From contig JAUIJC010000006.1 of assembly GCA_030431525.1 (NCBI GenBank), forward strand, positions 60,462 through 124,461: 64,000 nt of DNA, given 5' to 3'. The stretch is from Bacteroidia bacterium (lineage in GTDB: Bacteria > Bacteroidota > Bacteroidia > Cytophagales > JAAEPT01). This document shows, piece after piece, positions 59,128-64,000 of the stretch. Position 1 is the first letter of the stretch. Each line of letters opens with the position of its first letter. Position numbers and translations under genes: made by a program. The notes under the pieces are model-generated. The model did no database searches and had not been told where the DNA came from. It was given only the letters and a program-made list of their open reading frames with translations.

Positions 59128-60405
59128 ATGCGCGAGGATTTTTTAAGCTTTGTCTGGCAGTATCAGCTTTTCGATAAGTTGAATCTGGAAACCACGGAGC
59201 ATCGAATGTTGGAGGTGGCAACGGTCGGTCAATTGAACACAGATGCAGGTCCAGATTTTTTTAATGTACACGTAAAAATTGACGGTTTGGAATGGGTTGG
59301 CAATGTGGAGATTCATATGAAATCTTCCGAATGGTATGCCCACGGTCACAACCGAGACGATTCCTATGATAATGTGGTCCTTCATGTCGTGTGGGAGGAC
59401 AATCATCCCGTAAAGGACAAGCACGGACATTTGGTGCCAACCTTGGAGATGAAGTCAAGGGTGGATGAGAATTTGGTGAACAAATACAGGGAAATGAAGG
59501 AACGGGAGGATTTGCCTTGTTCCGTTCATCTGGATCGAGTGCCCGATATTCAACGGATCGCCCTTTTTGACAAAGCGTTGGTAAAGCGTTTGGAGAATAA
59601 AGCTTCTGAGATACGAATGCTGTTTGAGGCGAGTGGGAGAGATTGGCAGGAAACTGCTTATCAGGTCTTGGCGCAGGGGTTTGGATTCAATGTCAATAAA
59701 ATTCCTTTTCTGCATCTCAGCAGGTCTTTGCCTTATAAGTATTTGTTGAAACATCGGGATCACCTGTTTCAACTTGAGGCGTTGCTGTTTGGACAAGCGG
59801 GTTTTTTGGAGGAGGAACCGCAGGACGATTATCAGGAAGCTCTGAAAAATGAATATGAATTTTTGTCGAAGAAATACGCCTTGGCCAAAGACCATTTGGA
59901 TAAAGTGGAGTGGAAGTTTCTTCGGATGCGACCAACGAATTTCCCATCCTTGAGGATTGCGCAGTTTGCTACTTTTCTGCATCAATCATCCAACTTGCTG
60001 GCCTTGTTCTTTGAGACCGAGGATGTGAAAGTGCTTGGGGACCTTTTCGCGCTGACACCTTCAGAATATTGGCAAAGCCATTATCGTTTTGGAAAATCGT
60101 CTTCTAAACCAGTACCTGCCTTAGGGAAAAGTAGTGTAGATGTTTTATTGATCAATACGCTGGCGCCGTTGCTCACCGCTTATGGGAAATTGAAGGAGGA
60201 ATATGAGTTTTTGAATCGCGCTCAAGACCTTCTGACATCGATTCCACCAGAGAATAATAAGTACATCAGGTTGCTTGAACAGGGCGGGTTTTCCTTTCAG
60301 CACGCCTTTGACACCCAAGCGGGTTTGGAAGTTTATCGGAACTTTTGTGAACCAAGGCGTTGTCTGAGTTGCAATATCGGGTTAAGTTTGATGCGAAAAG
60401 ATTAG
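59128..60405 (+). CDS. DUF2851 family protein
   Basis: 425 residues of the Bacteroidota-rich DUF2851 family: EDFLSFVWQYQLFDKLNL at the N-terminus, GQLNTDAGPDFFNVHVKIDG, WVGNVEIHMKSSEWYAHGHN, and HVVWEDNHPV. The C-terminus FCEPRRCLSCNIGLSLM holds three Cys residues that could bind metal. The N-terminal part has a nuclease-like acidic pattern, but no activity has been shown as far as I know. The gene is 10 bases upstream of a membrane protein gene and probably co-transcribed. Confidence 0.88.
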   Translation: MREDFLSFVWQYQLFDKLNLETTEHRMLEVATVGQLNTDAGPDFFNVHVKIDGLEWVGNVEIHMKSSEWYAHGHNRDDSYDNVVLHVVWEDNHPVKDKHGHLVPTLEMKSRVDENLVNKYREMKEREDLPCSVHLDRVPDIQRIALFDKALVKRLENKASEIRMLFEASGRDWQETAYQVLAQGFGFNVNKIPFLHLSRSLPYKYLLKHRDHLFQLEALLFGQAGFLEEEPQDDYQEALKNEYEFLSKKYALAKDHLDKVEWKFLRMRPTNFPSLRIAQFATFLHQSSNLLALFFETEDVKVLGDLFALTPSEYWQSHYRFGKSSSKPVPALGKSSVDVLLINTLAPLLTAYGKLKEEYEFLNRAQDLLTSIPPENNKYIRLLEQGGFSFQHAFDTQAGLEVYRNFCEPRRCLSCNIGLSLMRKD

Positions 60406-60415
60406 AATTCGTTGC

Positions 60416-61624
60416 ATGCTTGGTAACCGTCGGCTTGGGATTTTGGAGGGAGAGAAAGGGATGGGGAAATCCGCCTTTTGGGTTGCCTTGGGGCTTAAAG
60501 TCTTCTGCGGTCTGTTATTGGGCCTGCTTTATAAATATCATTATCAGGGTGGTGATACCTTTGCCTTTCACCACGACTCTAAGATTTTAGGGGAGCTCTT
60601 TTGGGAGCGTCCCCTTGATTTTTTTTCGACCATCTGGAGCGGGGGATGTGGTCAAGCATTAGCCGAAAAATTATGGCTGGATAATCAGCCAAGAGCATTT
60701 TTCTTCGTTCGTTGGGTTGCCATAATCGGCTTGCTTTTGGGCAATAATTATTGGCTGATGAGTGTGGCGTTTTCGGTCATTAGCTTTCTCCTGATTTACT
60801 TCGCATTCCGTCAGTTTCAGAAGTCCTTTCCTGATTTTTCAGGCGCCTTCCATCTGGCTTTCTTTTTTCTTCCTTCGGTGGTTTTCTGGAGCGCTGGATT
60901 GATGAAGGAGTCCTTGGCGTTTGGCATGTTCCTAATTCCCTTGGGTATTTTATCCCGTTGGGGAAAGAGCGACCAAATCGGTTTCAAGGAAGGAGGGATA
61001 GACCTTTTGATTATTCTGTTCTCGCTATGGTTTCTCCTTCGGTTGAAATACTACTTCTTTGGGATGGTAGTCATTGTAGGATTCCCGTATGCTTTAAGTC
61101 GATTCGGAAAGGGAATGCTAATCAAGAGTATGTTCTTTTTGGTGCCTCTGGTCATCTTAGGTCTGATGGCAGGATTGGCTCATCCAAACCTTTCACTTGA
61201 CCGCTTTCTGGTGGCCTTGGTTCAAAACCACCAAACGATGGTGTCCAACTCCAACCACGAGGATGTGATTGTTTACAACTTGGACGAGAGTTGGATTTCT
61301 TTGTTGAAAAATCTCCCCAAGGCATTGGTAGCCTCGTTGTTTAGGCCATTTATTTGGGAGACAAAAAATGCGTTAGCAGTCCTCAATGCCTTAGAATCCT
61401 TGGGCTTGTTTGGGTTAGGGGTAATGGGAGCGATTGGTTGTTGGAAAAATCGCATCAAGTTCTCCTTCGATGGATTGGTGCTTTTGGGGTTTATCGTTTT
61501 CGCAGGGAGCTTGTTAGCACTATCAACCCCGAATTTCGGGACATTGGCGCGCTACAAAATCTTGTACCTCCCGTTTTACTTTGTGTTGGTCACAAGCCCA
61601 TTTTTTGCTCGCAGTAGGCAATAA
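60416..61624 (+). CDS. hypothetical multi-span membrane protein
   Basis: 402 residues with about nine hydrophobic segments (for example ALGLKVFCGLLLGLLYKYHY; AFHLAFFFLPSVVFWSAGL; IIGLLLGNNYWLM). The pattern of a short acidic loop after the first span (GGDTFAFHHDSK) and FLPSVVFWSAGLMKESL recalls glycosyltransferase-39-like or polymerase-like membrane proteins, but this is not decisive. Bacteroidota genomes have similar proteins of unknown function. The 3' end overlaps miaA (opposite strand) by 35 bases. Confidence 0.72.
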   Translation: MLGNRRLGILEGEKGMGKSAFWVALGLKVFCGLLLGLLYKYHYQGGDTFAFHHDSKILGELFWERPLDFFSTIWSGGCGQALAEKLWLDNQPRAFFFVRWVAIIGLLLGNNYWLMSVAFSVISFLLIYFAFRQFQKSFPDFSGAFHLAFFFLPSVVFWSAGLMKESLAFGMFLIPLGILSRWGKSDQIGFKEGGIDLLIILFSLWFLLRLKYYFFGMVVIVGFPYALSRFGKGMLIKSMFFLVPLVILGLMAGLAHPNLSLDRFLVALVQNHQTMVSNSNHEDVIVYNLDESWISLLKNLPKALVASLFRPFIWETKNALAVLNALESLGLFGLGVMGAIGCWKNRIKFSFDGLVLLGFIVFAGSLLALSTPNFGTLARYKILYLPFYFVLVTSPFFARSRQ

Positions 61625-62498
61625 CGCCTTTTAAATCCTTCGGGTTAAACCATTCGGTTTCAGAGTCGCGTTTGAACCAAGTAAGTTGGCGCTTGGCATA
61701 TCTTCTGGAATTCCTTTTGAGAAGCTCCACGGCGGTTTCCAAATCTGGCGTTTCACCATCCATCAGGTCAAAAAACTCGCGATAGCCCACGGTTTTCAGG
61801 GCGTTGTGTTCGCGATAAGGGTAAAGTCCTTTGGCTTCTTCCAAAAGGCCAGCTTCCATCATTAAATCCACCCGTCGATTAATGCGGTCGTAGAGTACAG
61901 GTCGCTCCATCTCCAAGCCGATTTTGATAGGGGTGAAGTTTCGTTCCACTTTCTTTTTGGTCATGAAAGAAGAGAAGGGTTTGCCTGTCCCCAAACAAAC
62001 TTCAAGTGCACGCACCACCCGTTGTGTGTTTTGGGTGTCCATCCGAGAAAAATGAACAGGGTCAAGGGCTTTTAATTCCTCTTGGAGTTTTTTCAGTCCT
62101 TCGGTTTCCAAACGTGCCATAAGCGTTGCACGAATGCTTGGATCAAGGATAGGCATGTCATCAATGCCTTCCAGAACGGCTTGGACGTAAAGCCCAGTTC
62201 CTCCGCAAAGTACCAAAGGGTTTTGCTCTGGGAATAATTCTTCCACCTTATCAATGCACTCCCGTTCGAAATGCCCCATGCTGTATTCCTCGTGAATGCT
62301 ATGCGAGTCCACAAAATAGTGAGGGACACCTTGCATTTCTTCCTTGGTTGGCTTGGCCGTTCCGATAGACATCTCTTTGAAGAATTGCCGAGAATCCGCT
62401 GACAAGACTGAAGTCTGGAAATGCTTGGCTACTTCAACGGCCATATTGGTTTTGCCAACGGCAGTGGGGCCGACGATGGTGATGAGGTAATTTTCCAT
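61590..62498 (-). CDS. miaA: tRNA dimethylallyltransferase
   Basis: 302 residues. MiaA adds a dimethylallyl group to A37 of tRNAs that read codons starting with U. Motifs: the P-loop GPTAVGKTNMAVEVA, SADSRQFFKEMSIGTAKPT, VPHYFVDSHSIHEEYS, LCGGTGLYVQAVLEG, and the C-terminal RRYAKRQLTWFKRD. It follows the MFS gene with a 2-base gap, so the two share a transcript. The tRNA-Leu(CAA) encoded in this window is a potential substrate. Confidence 0.96.
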   Translation of the reverse strand: MENYLITIVGPTAVGKTNMAVEVAKHFQTSVLSADSRQFFKEMSIGTAKPTKEEMQGVPHYFVDSHSIHEEYSMGHFERECIDKVEELFPEQNPLVLCGGTGLYVQAVLEGIDDMPILDPSIRATLMARLETEGLKKLQEELKALDPVHFSRMDTQNTQRVVRALEVCLGTGKPFSSFMTKKKVERNFTPIKIGLEMERPVLYDRINRRVDLMMEAGLLEEAKGLYPYREHNALKTVGYREFFDLMDGETPDLETAVELLKRNSRRYAKRQLTWFKRDSETEWFNPKDLKGVIAYCEQKMGL

Positions 62499-62500
62499 CC

Positions 62501-63673
62501 TTAAGAACGAGCGGTTTTCTTTTGGAACAAAAGAAGCAGAAATGCGGTCAAACAGCCGACGGAAGCAAAGCCAAAAGCCTTTGGGAAATTGCTTGCGTCG
62601 TTCCCATAAAGGGAGGCGGAAATCAATGATCCCAAACCAATGCCTGTTTCAAGGGCGATATACATGGTGGAAAGTGCCCTTCCGATTTTTTCCTTTGGGC
62701 TACGATCTACTGCCCAAGCCATGAGTGCTGGGCTGTTCATTCCAACAGCCAACCCAAATAATCCTCCTGACCAAAGCAACATGGTCTTGGTCGTTGAAAA
62801 GCCGATTGCCAATAAGGCAACCCCGAGAAGCAGGGTTGAAATCAGGACAACCACATGGCGCCCAAAAATATCGGAAGCTTTACCGCCAAGAAATCGTGTA
62901 AGTACAGATGACAGGGCAAAGACAAAGAAAAAGTCTCCCTTGTTTTCTAAGCCTAAGTGAGCACTAAAATCGGGGATAAGCGTGAGGACCGTCCCGAAGG
63001 ATAGCAGGCAAAGGAACATGACCAATGAAGTGGGAAGGACACTCTTTTCTACCAAGTCACTTTTGTTGATCTTCAGGTCGGAAAGCTCAAATTTTTTGGG
63101 GTTTGGGTGGCTTTCCTTCATTCCTGCAAGGATAAGAATGGAGAGGAGGGCCAAGCAAGAGGAAGCAATGTACATGACATTTAGCCCGTAATTATTGGCT
63201 AAAAAGCCTCCCAGTTTTGGGCCGAATGCCATTCCCAATGTTCCAGCCAAACTCATGATGCCCATGGCCTCACCACGACGGTGACTCGGGACAATGTCTG
63301 CGACATAGGCAGAGGTTCCAGTTGGTTTAAAGCCCGTTGAAAAACCATGAAACATCCGCAGGGCAAAAAAGGCCATGACTGTCCCCACGAAAATGTAGAG
63401 CACTCCAGCCAAGGCTGAAACCAAGGTGCCGACAATCATGATGGGCACACGACCAATCGTGTCTGTCAATTTCCCACTAAAGGGACGAGAGAACCCAGCT
63501 GTAAGCGTGAAAAGCGCAATGATCCAGCCTTTGTATTCAGCACCACCCAAAGAGGTTAGGTGATCAAACAGTTCTGGAACAATAAGGTTGAAGCTACTGA
63601 AGAAGAGGAGTGAACTTAGGCAGAGCAATCCAAATTTGAGGGTGTAGAAGCTTTCTGTCGTCTTTCTTTCCAT
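62501..63673 (-). CDS. major facilitator superfamily transporter
   Basis: About 390 residues from ATG 63673 (MERKTTESFYTLKFG); in-frame ATGs at 63688 and 63697 give slightly longer N-termini. Twelve hydrophobic segments are visible. The MFS motif A is present between spans 2 and 3 as GKLTDTIGRVPIM and again in the second half as GGKASDIFGRHVV. AYVADIVPSHRRGEAMG is the family's central loop type. It is most like drug/H+ antiporter-type exporters, with unknown substrate. It is the first gene of a unit with miaA. Confidence 0.9.
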   Translation of the reverse strand: MERKTTESFYTLKFGLLCLSSLLFFSSFNLIVPELFDHLTSLGGAEYKGWIIALFTLTAGFSRPFSGKLTDTIGRVPIMIVGTLVSALAGVLYIFVGTVMAFFALRMFHGFSTGFKPTGTSAYVADIVPSHRRGEAMGIMSLAGTLGMAFGPKLGGFLANNYGLNVMYIASSCLALLSILILAGMKESHPNPKKFELSDLKINKSDLVEKSVLPTSLVMFLCLLSFGTVLTLIPDFSAHLGLENKGDFFFVFALSSVLTRFLGGKASDIFGRHVVVLISTLLLGVALLAIGFSTTKTMLLWSGGLFGLAVGMNSPALMAWAVDRSPKEKIGRALSTMYIALETGIGLGSLISASLYGNDASNFPKAFGFASVGCLTAFLLLLFQKKTARS

Positions 63674-63761
63674 ACTCAGGTTACCCATTTGGAGCATACG
63701 AAGTTCGGAATTCTTCCTTTAGAAAGCCCAGAAAGATTTTTTTAAAATTGGGAGGGGAGAT

Positions 63762-63791
63762 TTGTAAGATTAAAAATTGTCCTTACCTTTG
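63762..63791 (+). promoter_or_regulatory. promoter of tRNA-Glu
   Basis: TTG (63762-63764), exactly 19 bases, TACCTTTG (63784-63791), 17 bases before the tRNA. Confidence 0.75.
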
Positions 63792-63808
63792 TGTCAACAA
63801 AGCACAAC

Positions 63809-63880
63809 GCTCCGTTCGTCTAGGGGTTAGGACGCCAGGTTTTCATCCTGGTAGCAGGGGTTCGATTCCCCTACGGAGTA
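63809..63880 (+). tRNA. tRNA-Glu (anticodon TTC)
   Basis: 72 nt. The acceptor GCTCCGT pairs with ACGGAGT (first pair G-T), discriminator A. The D arm is GTCTAGGGGTTAGGAC. The anticodon arm CCAGG-TTTTCAT-CCTGG gives TTC. The T arm is AGGGGTTCGATTCCCCT. CCA is not encoded. Confidence 0.95.
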
Positions 63881-63882
63881 CT

Positions 63883-63926
63883 AAACGGGAATAATCTGAA
63901 TTTTCAGTTTTATTCCCGTTTTTTTT
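63883..63926 (+). terminator. terminator after tRNA-Glu
   Basis: AAACGGGAATAA pairs with TTTATTCCCGTTT, followed by a T-tract. The last 74 bases of the window show no supportable gene. Confidence 0.85.
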
Positions 63927-64000
63927 ATGCTTATTTTTTACTGATAATGAGGGGATTACGCTGAAAATTGAATTTATTCTTGTGGTTCGATAATCGTCAT

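Noticed and set aside
1..64000. CRISPR array or phage-defence cluster
   Set aside because: No regularly spaced direct repeats with unique spacers and no cas, restriction, toxin-antitoxin or retron-like genes were recognised in the window.
63974..64000. Minus-strand triplets MTIIEPQE followed by a stop at the window edge
   Set aside because: It could be the C-terminal end of a gene beyond the window, but nine codons are too few to support a call.

Overview
This is a chromosomal segment of a Bacteroidota bacterium, most likely a marine or gliding member of the Cytophagales (the genus cannot be fixed from the sequence). The evidence is: three secreted enzymes with C-terminal type IX secretion (T9SS) sorting domains; promoters of the Bacteroidota type (TTG, about 19-21 bases, TAnnTTTG) before tRNA, tmRNA and several protein genes; a tmRNA tag ending GESNYAMAA; and typical gene pairings such as aroQ/xerD, ftsK-lolA and era-der. 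No phage, integrase module, CRISPR array, complete insertion sequence or rRNA gene was seen.

Layout. 1-9.8 kb: end of a DUF2219 (LpxR-like) gene, an IscA-type Fe-S protein, methylmalonyl-CoA epimerase, an acyltransferase, thiL, a giant DUF748 envelope protein, a SnoaL-like protein, accA and hslV. 9.8-18.7 kb: a double-domain secreted amidohydrolase, an AT-rich accessory block (three unknown membrane or envelope genes, a 35-bp direct repeat pair and a 172-bp MITE-like element), an ECF sigma/anti-sigma pair, an Ntn-type C45 amidase and a lipoprotein. 18.7-27.4 kb (minus strand): secreted GH5, GH16 and GH19 enzymes, a second DUF748 protein and a one-piece membrane sensor/LuxR-type regulator, separated by inverted-repeat elements. 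27.4-36.7 kb: tmRNA, GlcNAc kinase-like gene, cytochrome b5-like gene, a His-tailed acidic lipoprotein, der, era, an ATPase, rnr and a double-NBD peptide ABC ATPase. 36.7-48.1 kb: lipocalin-like protein, a metal-ligand-less amidohydrolase, nagA, three tRNA-Leu genes, an ACP phosphodiesterase-like gene, small envelope proteins, a saccharopine-dehydrogenase-like enzyme, a class V aminotransferase, aroQ, xerD and dps. 48.3-64 kb: pyrD, ftsK, lolA, a three-domain fusion (OB-like/AGE epimerase/DJ-1-PfpI) linked to an isoamylase-type debranching enzyme, pyrF, a DUF2851 gene, a membrane protein, miaA, an MFS exporter and tRNA-Glu.

How it fits together. Most genes are housekeeping (pyrimidine, fatty-acid, shikimate and thiamine synthesis, ribosome assembly, cell division). 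Two themes look ecological: polysaccharide use (GH5/GH16/GH19 outside the cell; GlcNAc kinase and NagA inside could handle chitin-derived GlcNAc, an inference) and intracellular alpha-glucan processing by the AGE-DJ-1/debranching pair. The most unusual unit is that pair at 53.4-58.1 kb. The intergenic spaces also carry several families of inverted repeats.
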